DNA of 64,000 nt, taken from Streptomyces flavochromogenes (GTDB taxonomy: Bacteria; Actinomycetota; Actinomycetes; Streptomycetales; Streptomycetaceae). A program made the translations under genes and the position numbers. This document shows, piece by piece, positions 42,004-50,559 of the stretch. The notes below the pieces were generated by a model, which saw only the letters and a list, made by a program, of their open reading frames with translations, was not told where the DNA came from and did not search any database. The first letter of the stretch is position 1. Every line of letters begins with the position of its first letter. Location: contig NZ_JNZO01000013.1 in the NCBI RefSeq assembly GCF_000717595.1, positions 124,001-188,000 of the forward strand, in the 5' to 3' direction.

Positions 42004-42582
42004 ATGGACGCCGAACTCTCCGAACTCCTCGACGGCATCGGGCCACGGCTGCGCGCGCTGCGGCTCGACCGCGGCCTCACCCTCGAAGTCCTCGCGCAGG
42101 ACACCGGGATCTCCGTGAGCACGTTGTCCCGCCTGGAGTCGGGCCTTCGGCGTCCGACGCTCGACCTCCTGGTCCCGCTCGCAAGGGCCCACCGCGTCGC
42201 CCTCGACCAGCTGGTGGCGGCCCCGGCGACCGGCGATCCGCGGGTCCATCTGAGACCGCGGAGCCGGGGGAACGGGAGCGTCCTGGTCCCCTTGACGCAG
42301 TACCCGGGCCGGGTCCAGGTCTTCAAGCAGGTCCTCGCGCACCGCGAACCTCGGCTGGTGACCCACGCGGGGTACGAATGGCTCTACGTGCTCGCCGGGG
42401 AGCTCCGCCTCGTCCTCGGAGAACGCGAGGTCGTCCTCCGGCCGGGCGAGGTCGCCGAGTTCGACACCGGCGAACCGCACTGGTTCGGCCCGGCCGGCCG
42501 TGAAGCGGTGGAGATCCTGCACTTGTTCGGCCCCCGAGGGGACCAGGCCGTCGTACGCACCGGCCCGACGACGGACGGCTGA
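42004..42582 (+). CDS. XRE-cupin transcriptional regulator
   Basis: 192 aa. Helix-turn-helix at about 8-65 (LRALRLDRGLTLEVLAQDTG, ISVSTLSRLESGLRRPTLDL) and a C-terminal cupin barrel at about 115-180 (THAGYEWLYVLAGELRLVLG, RPGEVAEFDTGEPHWFG), which likely binds a small ligand. Divergent MFS exporter suggests a drug or metabolite efflux switch. ATG 42004 is favoured as a leaderless start; a TTG at 41980 lies inside the operator. Confidence 0.87.
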   Translation: MDAELSELLDGIGPRLRALRLDRGLTLEVLAQDTGISVSTLSRLESGLRRPTLDLLVPLARAHRVALDQLVAAPATGDPRVHLRPRSRGNGSVLVPLTQYPGRVQVFKQVLAHREPRLVTHAGYEWLYVLAGELRLVLGEREVVLRPGEVAEFDTGEPHWFGPAGREAVEILHLFGPRGDQAVVRTGPTTDG

Positions 42583-42875
42583 GCAAGGCTGCCTCGGTCG
42601 GCGGAGGGGCCCGGTCCCCATGCTTCAGGATCGCCCCGCCGCTCCCCCGGAGACACGTAGGTGCCCGGCCCGAAGCGCCTCCCGGTGAGCCTGAGCAGCC
42701 CGCGGGCGTGCGGCACGGCGCGGCATGTTGCCGCGGTGTGGCGGAGTCATGGCGGGCTCGTGGCAGCGGTGCCTGTCGTCCTGTACGGGTGGCGACGCAC
42801 GTCTAGCATCCGGGGAACGGCTCCGCCGCTGCCGGTGTGGGGTCGTACCCGGTCGCTGCCAAGGGCAGGTTCGTC

Positions 42876-43424
42876 ATGAGTTCATCCCGCACCCTCACCG
42901 TCGGCGAAGCAGAGGCTCGGCTGTCCGAGCTGAGCGTGATCGACGTCCGCACCCCGGGCGAGTTCGCGTCCGGCCGTCTGCCCGGCGCCGTCAACGTCCC
43001 TCTGGAACGCATCGAGGACAGGGTGCCCGACCTGCGGGACGCCACCACGAGCAGGCCGCTCCTGTTGGTGTGCGCCTCCGGCGCCCGCTCCGAGAAGGCC
43101 GTCGCGGCGCTCGCCTCCCACGGCGTCGCCGCGGCGAGTCTCACGGGCGGCACCCGGGGCTGGGCCTCGGCCGGCCACCCGCTCGAGTACCCGCCGGGGC
43201 CCGTACGGAAGGTCTGGGGGATGGAGCGTCAGGTGCGCTTCACCGCAGGGGTCCTGGTCCTGCTCGGCCTGGTTCTCGGGCTGGTCGTCCATCCTGCGTT
43301 CCAGGTGCTCTCGGCGGGGATCGCCGGAGGTCTGGTGTTCTCGGCGCTCACCGACACCTGCGGTATGGCGGTGGTCCTGGGCCGGCTCCCCTTCAACCGG
43401 CGCGGCGCGGCATCCCACAGCTGA
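42876..43424 (+). CDS. Rhodanese domain fused to DUF2892 membrane segment
   Basis: 182 aa. Residues about 5-105 are a rhodanese domain (LSVIDVRTPGEFASGRLPGA) with the sulfur-accepting Cys in LLLVCASGARSEKA. Residues about 115-175 hold two membrane helices of DUF2892/inner-membrane rhodanese type (VRFTAGVLVLLGLVLGLVVH, LVFSALTDTCGMAVVLGRLP). Likely a membrane-anchored sulfurtransferase in sulfide or thiosulfate handling. The start is the ATG beginning MSSSRTL. Confidence 0.87.
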   Translation: MSSSRTLTVGEAEARLSELSVIDVRTPGEFASGRLPGAVNVPLERIEDRVPDLRDATTSRPLLLVCASGARSEKAVAALASHGVAAASLTGGTRGWASAGHPLEYPPGPVRKVWGMERQVRFTAGVLVLLGLVLGLVVHPAFQVLSAGIAGGLVFSALTDTCGMAVVLGRLPFNRRGAASHS

Positions 43425-43787
43425 CGCGTGCCGCCGCTTCCCGCGTGGTCACTGCCGTGCGCGCGGGTCCGGCGGATCAGGGTGACGGTTCTCGGGGCCG
43501 ATCCGGTCGAACCGGCGGAGTGCTCCGGCGCCGGCCGTCACGAACCGGCTGCGGACCCGGTGAGCCGGCCGATGACGAACGAAAGGCTGCCGCCGGTCCG
43601 CCGCACGCCGAGGGACTGGAGCAGGGCTGAGGCCCACGCCTTCTTCATCCTCTTCGTCATCCTCTTCGTCATCCTCAAGTGCGTGACAGAGACCGAGGCC
43701 GCACGCTGGAGAGCGTGACCTGACCCCCGGCCGCCCCACGCCGCCGAAGGCCCACGTCGTCGTGTCCCCGAAAGGAGCACCGCTTCC
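43425..43787. other. Intergenic region with a short imperfect repeat
   Basis: No convincing gene. At 43649-43672 the 12-mer CCTCTTCGTCAT occurs twice in tandem with partial copies on both sides; in one frame it would encode a hydrophobic run, but codon use and lack of a start argue against a protein. The ribosome site of the next gene (AAAGGAG) is at its end. Confidence 0.5.
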
Positions 43788-44399
43788 ATGAGCGACCTCA
43801 TCCTGATCCGGCACGGCGAGACACAGTGGAGCGCCACCGGGCGACACACCGGCCGCACCGATCTGCCGCTCACGCCGGAGGGCGAGGGTGAGGCACGCAC
43901 GCTCGCCCCGTACTTCGAGGGCCGCTCCCCTTCCTTCGTCCTCACCAGTCCCTTGCGGCGGGCCCGGCACACGGCGGAACTGGCCGGGCTGCGGGGTGCG
44001 GTGACGGACGAGGACCTGTGCGAGTGGGACTACGGCGGGTACGAGGGACTGACCACGGCCCGCATCCACGAGACCCGGCCGGACTGGTCGCTGTGGAACG
44101 ACGGCGTACCCCCGCACGCCGACGGGCGGCAGGGCGAGTCCGCCGAGGACGTGGGGCGACGGGCCGACCGGGTGCTGGCGCGCGTCGTGCCGCTCCTCGC
44201 CGGCTCGCAGGAGGACGGCGTGGTCGTCGCTCATGCTCATCTGCTGCGTGTCCTCACCGCCCGCTACCTCGGCCTGCCGGCGTCCGAGGGGCGGCTCTTC
44301 CTCCTGCGGACGGCGACGCTGGGCAGGTTGTCCACGGAGCACGGGCTGCCGGTGGTGGCGGGCTGGAACCAGCGCCCGCTCCCCCCTGCCCGCGCGTGA
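43788..44399 (+). CDS. Histidine phosphatase family protein
   Basis: 203 aa phosphoglycerate-mutase-like phosphatase. Catalytic RHGET in LILIRHGETQWS (His9), the Arg in TSPLRRARHTAEL, the acid-base Glu in DLCEWDYGGYEG and the second His in VVVAHAHLLRVL. ATG with AAAGGAG upstream. Substrate unknown. Confidence 0.9.
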   Translation: MSDLILIRHGETQWSATGRHTGRTDLPLTPEGEGEARTLAPYFEGRSPSFVLTSPLRRARHTAELAGLRGAVTDEDLCEWDYGGYEGLTTARIHETRPDWSLWNDGVPPHADGRQGESAEDVGRRADRVLARVVPLLAGSQEDGVVVAHAHLLRVLTARYLGLPASEGRLFLLRTATLGRLSTEHGLPVVAGWNQRPLPPARA

Positions 44400-44434
44400 G
44401 ACGGACACGGCCATGAGCGACGCAATGGGGCGCG

Positions 44435-45439
44435 ATGCACGAGCGTGAGCACGTCGTGAACCGGTACGCCGGGCACGGGGCAGCGTGGCCGCCGGTGGCC
44501 GGTGCGGCGGTGATGGCCACCGGCATCCTGTCGGTCGGTCTGAGTCTGACCGGCTTCGAGGTGGTCTCTGTCGTGGCGCTGTGGTTGGCCACGGCGCTGT
44601 GGCTGCTCCTGGCGTTCGGCTTCTCGGCCCTGCTCCTGGGGGACCGGCGCCGCTGGGAGGCGACCGCCGACACCCCGCCCGCGCTCACCGCGGTAGCCGC
44701 CACGACGGTGCTCGGCGTCCGGTTCGAGCTCCTCGGCCTCACTCCGGTGGCCGTGTCACTCCTGGTGCTCGCCGCGGTGGTGTGGCCCGTGATGCTGATC
44801 GCCGTCCTCCGACACCTGCCCCGACAGGCACCGGGAGCCGTGTTCCTCATCTGTGTGGCCACCCAAGGGCTCGCGGTGCTGTGTGCCCTCCTCGCGCCCG
44901 AGGCCGGTGACTGGCTCGCTCAGGTGGCTCTCGGCCTCTTCCTGCTGGGACTCGTGTGGTACGTCGACGCCCTGGCCCGCTTCGATCTCCGCCAGGTGGT
45001 GACCGGCGCGGGCGACCACTGGATCGCGGGCGGGGCCCTGGCGATCTCGGCGCTCGCCGGATCGAAGCTCCTCGCCTCGGGCGTCTGGTCGGGCGGCGCG
45101 GCCACGACGCTGCGGACGGCCACGCTCGTCCTGACGGCGCTCGATCTGGCCTGGTACGCGGTCCTGCTGGGCGGCGAGTTCGCCCGCCCGCGCCTCGCCT
45201 ACGACGTCCGCCGTTGGGCGACGGTCTTCCCGCTCGGCATGACGGCCGTGGCGTCGCTGTCGGTCGCGGCAGCCACCGGAGTCGGGTGGCTGGACACGCT
45301 GGGCCGGGTGCTGCTGTGGATCACCGTCGCCGTGTGGCTTCCGACCTCCTACGGCTTCGCCCACTCGCTCATGGGGCACTCGCATGACCCTGCCTCCTCC
45401 GTCGGCGGCAACCGTCGACCGCCCCGGGCACGCCGGTGA
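44435..45439 (+). CDS. TDT-family (tellurite resistance/dicarboxylate) transporter
   Basis: 334 aa with about ten membrane helices. The N-terminal AAVMATGILSVGLSLTG and C-terminal RRWATVFPLGMTAVASLSVA are typical of the tellurite-resistance/C4-dicarboxylate transporter and SLAC1-like superfamily. The last 20 residues form a basic tail. It follows the phosphatase gene by 35 bases and may be cotranscribed. Transported anion unknown. Confidence 0.78.
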   Translation: MHEREHVVNRYAGHGAAWPPVAGAAVMATGILSVGLSLTGFEVVSVVALWLATALWLLLAFGFSALLLGDRRRWEATADTPPALTAVAATTVLGVRFELLGLTPVAVSLLVLAAVVWPVMLIAVLRHLPRQAPGAVFLICVATQGLAVLCALLAPEAGDWLAQVALGLFLLGLVWYVDALARFDLRQVVTGAGDHWIAGGALAISALAGSKLLASGVWSGGAATTLRTATLVLTALDLAWYAVLLGGEFARPRLAYDVRRWATVFPLGMTAVASLSVAAATGVGWLDTLGRVLLWITVAVWLPTSYGFAHSLMGHSHDPASSVGGNRRPPRARR

Positions 45440-45680
45440 CGCTGACCACCGCAGCGGTCGTCGCGCCCAGGGCCGCCCTGTCCCTTCCTCACGAGGTGAG
45501 GCGGCGGACAGGCGCAGGGTGCACACTGGTCCTTGAGCCCCGCGGGGCTCCCGTTTCTGGCCCCTCCGAGAAGCGCTTCAAGCACTACGAGACCTCCGAG
45601 AAACCTCGGCAAGGCTCATCTGTACGGACTGCCGGCCCGCTCCTCGCTCGATCCGAGCGTCGTGGGACGTGGCGAATCCT

Positions 45681-45698
45681 GGAACTCTGCGGAGTTCC
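45681..45698. promoter_or_regulatory. Palindrome upstream of the HdeD-like gene
   Basis: GGAACTC-TGCG-GAGTTCC, perfect 7-bp arms, 35 bases upstream of the HdeD-like start. Possible operator; no matching second copy was found. Confidence 0.35.
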
Positions 45699-45732
45699 GG
45701 GACGATCCACCCGGGCGGCGGGAGGAGGACAC

Positions 45733-46386
45733 ATGGCAACGTCGCAGGGCTCCGAACCCCGTGCCGGACCGGAGGACAGCGTCGGCGGGGCAGCGCCCCC
45801 TCCCGCGGTCGACCCGGCGGACCAGTTGGCGCGTCTCGGCCGTTCGTGGGTCTGGCTCCTCGGAGCCGCCATGGCGACGCTCATCCCGGGCATCCTGGCG
45901 CTCGTGTGGCCGGATGTCACCCTGCACGTCCTGGCCGTGCTCATCGGGGTGTACCTGCTGCTGACCGGCGCCTTCCAGTTCGTGACCGTCTTCGGGCGCG
46001 GCAGCGACCGCGTGCCCGGTCTGATCGTGGCGGTCCTGTGTGTCCTGGGCGGGGTGCTGTGTCTGAGGAACCCGCTCCAGACGATCGCCGCGCTCTCGCT
46101 GATCGTCGGTGCCGTGTGGCTGGTGTCCGGAATCGTCACCCTCTACACGGCCATCGCCTCCAAGAGCATGCCGCACCGCGGCATCGTCATGGCCGTCGCG
46201 GCCCTCGGCATCGTCGCGGGAATCGTGGTGCTGGCGCTGCCGACGGAGTCGGCCCGGGCCCTGACCAGGCTGCTCGGTCTCTGGCTCGTCCTCCTCGGCC
46301 TGGCCGAGACGGCCGTCGCGCTGGCGTGGCGGTCGGCACTGCGCAGGCCGGGCGTCACCGGCCGCGACGCGCCGGGCCCCGTCTGA
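45733..46386 (+). CDS. HdeD-family (DUF308) membrane protein
   Basis: 217 aa with six membrane helices arranged in three pairs (WVWLLGAAMATLIPGILALV, LHVLAVLIGVYLLLTGAFQF, VPGLIVAVLCVLGGVLCLRN and others), the HdeD/DUF308 pattern. A 35-residue hydrophilic N-terminus precedes helix 1. ATG with GGAGGAGG about six bases upstream. HdeD proteins are linked to acid stress in enterobacteria; the actinobacterial role is unknown. Followed by two further small membrane-protein genes. Confidence 0.85.
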   Translation: MATSQGSEPRAGPEDSVGGAAPPPAVDPADQLARLGRSWVWLLGAAMATLIPGILALVWPDVTLHVLAVLIGVYLLLTGAFQFVTVFGRGSDRVPGLIVAVLCVLGGVLCLRNPLQTIAALSLIVGAVWLVSGIVTLYTAIASKSMPHRGIVMAVAALGIVAGIVVLALPTESARALTRLLGLWLVLLGLAETAVALAWRSALRRPGVTGRDAPGPV

Positions 46387-46505
46387 CCGCCACGTCGCCG
46401 ACGCAGCCTCGCGCCCGGCCTTCGGCGTGAGGCTCACGCAATCCGCCACGCACACGACCCGAGGTACGCCGCGGCATGCCCGGCGACCGCGGAATCGGAG
46501 GAATC

Positions 46506-46964
46506 GTGTACCTCGCATACGACTACCCGCTGCTCAACGTCTTCTGGACCATGTTCTGGTTCTTCCTCTGGATCCTCTGGTTCATCCTGCTCTTCCGGAT
46601 CATCACCGACATCTTCCGGGACAAGGACATGAACGGATGGGGCAAGGCGGGCTGGCTCGCCTTCGTCATCCTGCTGCCCTTCCTCGGTGTCCTCGTCTAC
46701 GTGATCGCCCGCGGCAAGCACATGGGCCGCCGCGAGATCGCCCAGGCCCGCGACCAGCAGCGCGAATTCGACGCCTACATTCGCGAGACCGCGTCCGGCG
46801 CCAAGCGACCCAGCAGCGCCGAGGAACTCACCCGGCTCGCCGAGCTCCGCTCCCGTGGAGACATCACGGACGAGGAGTTCGGCCGGGCGAAGGCGCTGAT
46901 CCTGAACGACGACCGGCCGGCCGCGAGCCCCGAGCCCGGCGTTCCCCCCACCCCCGGACGCTGA
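46506..46964 (+). CDS. Small membrane protein with PLDc_N-like region and SHOCT domain
   Basis: 152 aa. Two N-terminal membrane helices (WTMFWFFLWILWFILLFRII, AGWLAFVILLPFLGVLVYVI) of the phospholipase-D nuclease N-terminal type, then a charged linker and a C-terminal SHOCT motif (ELTRLAELRSRGDITDEEFG). GTG 46506 is chosen because GGAGG ends four bases upstream; the upstream ATG at 46476 has no site. SHOCT proteins are often stress-associated; exact function unknown. Confidence 0.82.
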   Translation: MYLAYDYPLLNVFWTMFWFFLWILWFILLFRIITDIFRDKDMNGWGKAGWLAFVILLPFLGVLVYVIARGKHMGRREIAQARDQQREFDAYIRETASGAKRPSSAEELTRLAELRSRGDITDEEFGRAKALILNDDRPAASPEPGVPPTPGR

Positions 46965-47002
46965 CCGCGCCCGACGATTCGACCGAGAAGCGAGGAATCG
47001 CG

Positions 47003-47422
47003 ATGACCTCCACTCACTCCACACGGGCAGCGGACACGACGAGACAGGCCTGGGCCGGCGGACTGACCGTCTTCGCCGCCGTCATGCTCGGGATCACCGG
47101 CCTCGTCGGGATCTTCCGCGGCATCATGGCGATCGCAGAGGACGAAGTCTTCGTCAACACGCCCAACTACGTCTTCAAGTTCGACCTGACGTCATGGGGC
47201 TGGATACACCTCGTCCTCGGTGTCATCGCGGTCCTCGTGAGCTTCGGGCTGTACCGGACGTCCACATGGGCACGCGTGGCCGGCGTGGGCATAGCCGCCC
47301 TCGTCATCATCGCCAACTTCCTTTCCCTGCCCTACTATCCGGCCTGGTCGATCCTGATGGTCGCCATGTCGGGATTCGTCATCTGGGCACTGTGCGCGGT
47401 GAAGCGAGAAGAACTCCTCTGA
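47003..47422 (+). CDS. DUF7144-type four-helix membrane protein
   Basis: 139 aa with four helices (GLTVFAAVMLGITGLVGIFR, WGWIHLVLGVIAVLVSFGLY, VAGVGIAALVIIANFLSLPY, ILMVAMSGFVIWALCAV) and the conserved loop YVFKFDLTSWGWIH. ATG preceded by CGAGGA. Third gene in a run of stress-type membrane proteins from 45733; probably cotranscribed. Confidence 0.82.
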   Translation: MTSTHSTRAADTTRQAWAGGLTVFAAVMLGITGLVGIFRGIMAIAEDEVFVNTPNYVFKFDLTSWGWIHLVLGVIAVLVSFGLYRTSTWARVAGVGIAALVIIANFLSLPYYPAWSILMVAMSGFVIWALCAVKREELL

Positions 47423-47448
47423 CGCAGGGCGAGGGCCGACCGATCCGG

Positions 47449-48015
47449 TCAGGGTGACGGTCGGGATGGGCCGCCGAGTCGGTCGAGTTCCTCCGTGGCA
47501 CTCCTTTCGACGAGGGCGGCCAGGTCCTTCGCTTCGTTCGCCCCGCCAGAAGCCCGTTCGCTCGCGCAGAGCGTCCGGGACTGGGCGAAGTGGGCGCGGA
47601 GACTGCCGGTGAGGATCCGCTCGAATTCCCTGCCTGTCGCTCTCTTCGCCCTGGCGAGGGTGTCCAGGCTGACCATGCCCGGCATGTCGTACCCCTCGTG
47701 GGGGCGGGTGTCGGGAATCCCTGAGAGGTCCAGGAGTGCGCGCAGGCTCACCCCTTCCTGCTCCAGTCGCGTTCCGGCCCGGGCCGAGAGGTCCGCGAGG
47801 GCGGGATCTGCCGCGCGTGAGGGTGCCAGGGCGGTCAGGAGGTGGGCCCGCTCGCTCATGGGAATCATCAGCTGGATCCATGCGGTGTCGGTGGCGTTGA
47901 ACGCCCCTGCCCGCGGCGGGCCGGTCACCGGCTGCGTGGTGCAGCCGGTGACCATGAGCGCCGCGAGCAGGGCCCACGCCATCCGCAGGGTCAGAAGGTG
48001 CCGGCGGAGTTGCAC
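47449..48015 (-). CDS. DUF305-like lipoprotein
   Basis: 188 aa with lipoprotein signal (MAWALLAALMVTGC, lipobox VTGC). The mature part resembles DUF305 helical domains (NATDTAWIQLMIPMSERAHL, LADLSARAGTRLEQEGVSLR, SLDTLARAKRATGREFERIL) though the usual His/Met-rich metal ligands are sparse. GTG 48015 is a tentative start; ATG 47982 is possible. Convergent with the DUF7144 gene. Confidence 0.68.
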   Translation of the reverse strand: MQLRRHLLTLRMAWALLAALMVTGCTTQPVTGPPRAGAFNATDTAWIQLMIPMSERAHLLTALAPSRAADPALADLSARAGTRLEQEGVSLRALLDLSGIPDTRPHEGYDMPGMVSLDTLARAKRATGREFERILTGSLRAHFAQSRTLCASERASGGANEAKDLAALVERSATEELDRLGGPSRPSP

Positions 48016-48079
48016 TTGGCGCTCTGCACGATGCAGTCCTTCACTCGGTGCCCCAGTGCCGCGTCGCACGTCCGCACCC

Positions 48080-48601
48080 CAGGTTCCCTACGCCAGCCTC
48101 GACAACATCGGCGGCGCCTCGCTCGCCGTACGGCATCTGCTGGAACGGGGCCGCCGCAGGATCGCCGCCGTCACCGGTCCGCTGGACCTGTTCGAGGCGC
48201 GCGAGCGGCTCGACGGGTATCGCGAAGCGCTTCGCGGCACCGGGCGCCGGCCGATCGTCGCGCTGGGCGACTTCACCCGCGCGTCGGGCGCCCAGGCGAT
48301 GCAGCAGCTCCTGGAGGACGACCCCGCGCTGGACGCGGTGTTCGCGTGCAGCGACCTCATGGCGATCGGAGCACTGCGGGCCCTGCGCCAGGCGGGGCGC
48401 CGCGTCCCCGAGGACGTGGCCGTCGTCGGCTTCGACGACATCGAGGCTGCCGCGTACACCGCGCCGGCCCTCACCTCCGTGCGCAGTCCCATGGCCGACC
48501 AGGCCATCGCCACGGTTCACCTGCTCCTGGGTCTCATCGAGGGCGGCCCCAGGGATCCGGTCGTCATCCCGAACGAACTCGTGGTCCGCGAATCGACCTG
48601 A
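48080..48601 (+). pseudogene. LacI-family regulator fragment lacking the DNA-binding domain
   Basis: About 173 residues equal the C-terminal half of a LacI/GalR ligand domain: YASLDNIGGASLAVRHLLER, PLDLFEARERLDGYREALRG, DVAVVGFDDIEAAAYTAPAL, ending in the usual PNELVVREST. The helix-turn-helix and first ligand subdomain are absent; sequence just upstream belongs to the divergent lipoprotein gene. Ends intact at TGA, so the loss was a 5' deletion. Confidence 0.8.
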
Positions 48602-48736
48602 CCGGCAGGCCTCTCACGCCGCGCTTCCCCGGCGAGGATCCGAGGATCCCTCAGCCACGCCCATCATCCGACAGTCGGTCCGGTCGACGGAAGGAACACT
48701 CGCCTGGGTGACTGCGGGGCAGGTGAGGGCCGGGAC

Positions 48737-49912
48737 ATGATCATCGGCATGAGTGCCTCTTTGATCCGCCGCGCGTGCGCCGCGGCCCTGCTCGTCACGT
48801 CCACCCTCGTCCCCGCCGTGGCCGCCGCACCCCAACCCGGCGCGCCCGCAGCGGAGTCGAAGCGTGCGCTGCAGGCCCGGCTGCTCGGCGAGAAGACCGT
48901 CCCGCACAAGCTCGACTTCCAGGGGACCACGGTCGGCGGCCTCTCCGGCATCGACCGCGACCGGTGCACCGGCGAGTACGTCCTCATCAGCGACGACCGG
49001 TCCTTCCTCCAGCCCGCGCGCTTCTACACCGCGAAGCTCGACGTCGACGCCGACGGCGTGCACGCCGTCGACTTCACCTCGACCCGCCCCCTCCTCCAGC
49101 CGGACGGCTCGGTCTATCCGTCCCCCGCCCTCGGCGACGGCAAGGCGATCGACCCCGAGGAGATCCGCGTCGACCCTCGCGACTGCCGCTACTGGTGGGG
49201 GCAGGAGGGCGACCGCCCCGCCGTCGCCGGGCCGCCGGTGATCCAGCCGTCCATCGAGATCTCCGACCCCGACGGCACCCACCACGGCCGGCTGAGGCTG
49301 CCGGAGAACTACATGATCACCGCCGAGCGCGGGCCGCGCCGGAACCAGGCCGTCGAGGCGCTGACCTTCAGCGCCCGCGGCACTGTCGTGACCAGCGCGA
49401 TCGAGGGCCCCCTGCTCCAGGACGGCCCGGTGCCGGACCTGACGCACGGCGCGCTCGTCCGCGTCACGCGGCAGACCCGCGGCGGCCGGGTGCTCGGACA
49501 GTTCGCGTACCCCATCGAGAAGATCTTCGCCGAGTCCGACCCGACCAGCCCGTGGGGCCCCGATACCGGCGTACCGTCCCTCCTCGCCTTCCCGAACGAC
49601 CCCGAGCGCTACCTCGTGCTCGAACGCACGTGGGTCGCCGGATCCGGGTACAAGATCCGCCGGTACGACACCACCACGCGGGGCGCCACCGACGTACGGG
49701 CCGTCGACTCCCTGGCCGGGCAGCCCGTCGTACCGATGCGGAAGAGGCTCGTCGCCGACTTCCACACCCTCGGCCTGTCCACCGTCGACAACACGGAAGG
49801 CATGACCTGGGGTCCCGCCCTGCCGTCCGGTGAACGAACCCTGATCCTCGTCAGCGACGACAACTTCGACAAGGAGGCGGTGACGCAGATCGTCGCGCTC
49901 GCGCTGCGCTGA
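48737..49912 (+). CDS. Secreted esterase-like activity of phytase family protein
   Basis: 391 aa. Signal peptide IRRACAAALLVTSTLVPAVA (cleavage near AAA). The mature protein has the phytase-like propeller pattern (DFQGTTVGGLSGIDRDRC, CTGEYVLISDDRSFLQPARF, RRNQAVEALTFSARGTVVTS, DNTEGMTWGPALPSGERTLI). The family was named for weak esterase activity in a phytase screen; real substrate uncertain. Start at 48737 has GAGGG upstream; ATG 48749 is an alternative. A strong hairpin follows the stop. Confidence 0.85.
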   Translation: MIIGMSASLIRRACAAALLVTSTLVPAVAAAPQPGAPAAESKRALQARLLGEKTVPHKLDFQGTTVGGLSGIDRDRCTGEYVLISDDRSFLQPARFYTAKLDVDADGVHAVDFTSTRPLLQPDGSVYPSPALGDGKAIDPEEIRVDPRDCRYWWGQEGDRPAVAGPPVIQPSIEISDPDGTHHGRLRLPENYMITAERGPRRNQAVEALTFSARGTVVTSAIEGPLLQDGPVPDLTHGALVRVTRQTRGGRVLGQFAYPIEKIFAESDPTSPWGPDTGVPSLLAFPNDPERYLVLERTWVAGSGYKIRRYDTTTRGATDVRAVDSLAGQPVVPMRKRLVADFHTLGLSTVDNTEGMTWGPALPSGERTLILVSDDNFDKEAVTQIVALALR

Positions 49913-49933
49913 ACCTGAGCTTCCGGGCCCCCG

Positions 49934-49970
49934 GGGAGGGCGGTGACGCGCCGTACGTCACCACCCTCCC
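49934..49970. terminator. Bidirectional terminator between convergent genes
   Basis: 15-bp stem GGGAGGG-C-GGTGACG / CGTCACC-A-CCCTCCC with one mismatch and a seven-base loop, between the esterase gene (ends 49912) and the minus-strand gene ending at 50016. Confidence 0.7.
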
Positions 49971-50015
49971 GGCGGGGACGGGAGCGCGCCGCCGGCCGCG
50001 GCACGGACGGACCGG

Positions 50016-50396
50016 TCAGGCGCCCTCGTCGAAACGGCCCGCCTCCACCTGGAGGGCCAAGGCCTGCAGCACCTCGGCGGAGGTGACGTCGGTCCTCCCC
50101 TCGTCGTGCGCCACGGCAAGACTGGTGAAGGCGAGGGTGAACCCCGAGACCATGGTGTACAGCGCGGGACCGAGCGCTGCGGCCAGGAGGTGGGCGACGT
50201 CCTGCGGAGCGGCGTCGGCGGGCACGCTGATGTGGGGCAGCATCTCGTTCAGCATCTGCGTGACCACACGCGGCTCGACCTCGGACGCGGCCTCGTAGGC
50301 CTCATCGCCCTCGCTCTCGTTCTCCACCGCCCTGCGGATCTCCTGAGCCTCCGTCAGGATGCCGATCACTCGCTTCAGAACCTCAGCTCGCTCCAT
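50016..50396 (-). CDS. Hypothetical helical protein, 126 aa
   Basis: Not recognised. Acidic and largely helical (MERAEVLKRVIGILTEAQEI, VEPRVVTQMLNEMLPHISVP, LAAALGPALYTMVSGFTLAF), no signal peptide. The ATG lies just inside the 160-base gap downstream of the kinase gene on the same strand; it might be cotranscribed with it. Confidence 0.6.
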   Translation of the reverse strand: MERAEVLKRVIGILTEAQEIRRAVENESEGDEAYEAASEVEPRVVTQMLNEMLPHISVPADAAPQDVAHLLAAALGPALYTMVSGFTLAFTSLAVAHDEGRTDVTSAEVLQALALQVEAGRFDEGA

Positions 50397-50559
50397 TTCA
50401 CGGAGCCTAGCCCCACGTCGGCAGACCTGGCCGTGCGGCGAGCAGTTCAGGCGGCGGTACGACCGTCCAGGACGCCGCGTACGGGCGACGGCAGCATCGC
50501 TCCGACACCGGGGAGCAGCAGGGCCGGACTGCCTCCGGCCCGGCTCGCTGCGGCGGCGG

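Noticed and set aside
43649..43718. Hydrophobic frame over the CCTCTTCGTCAT repeat
   Set aside because: No start codon or ribosome site, and the residues come from a simple-sequence repeat.
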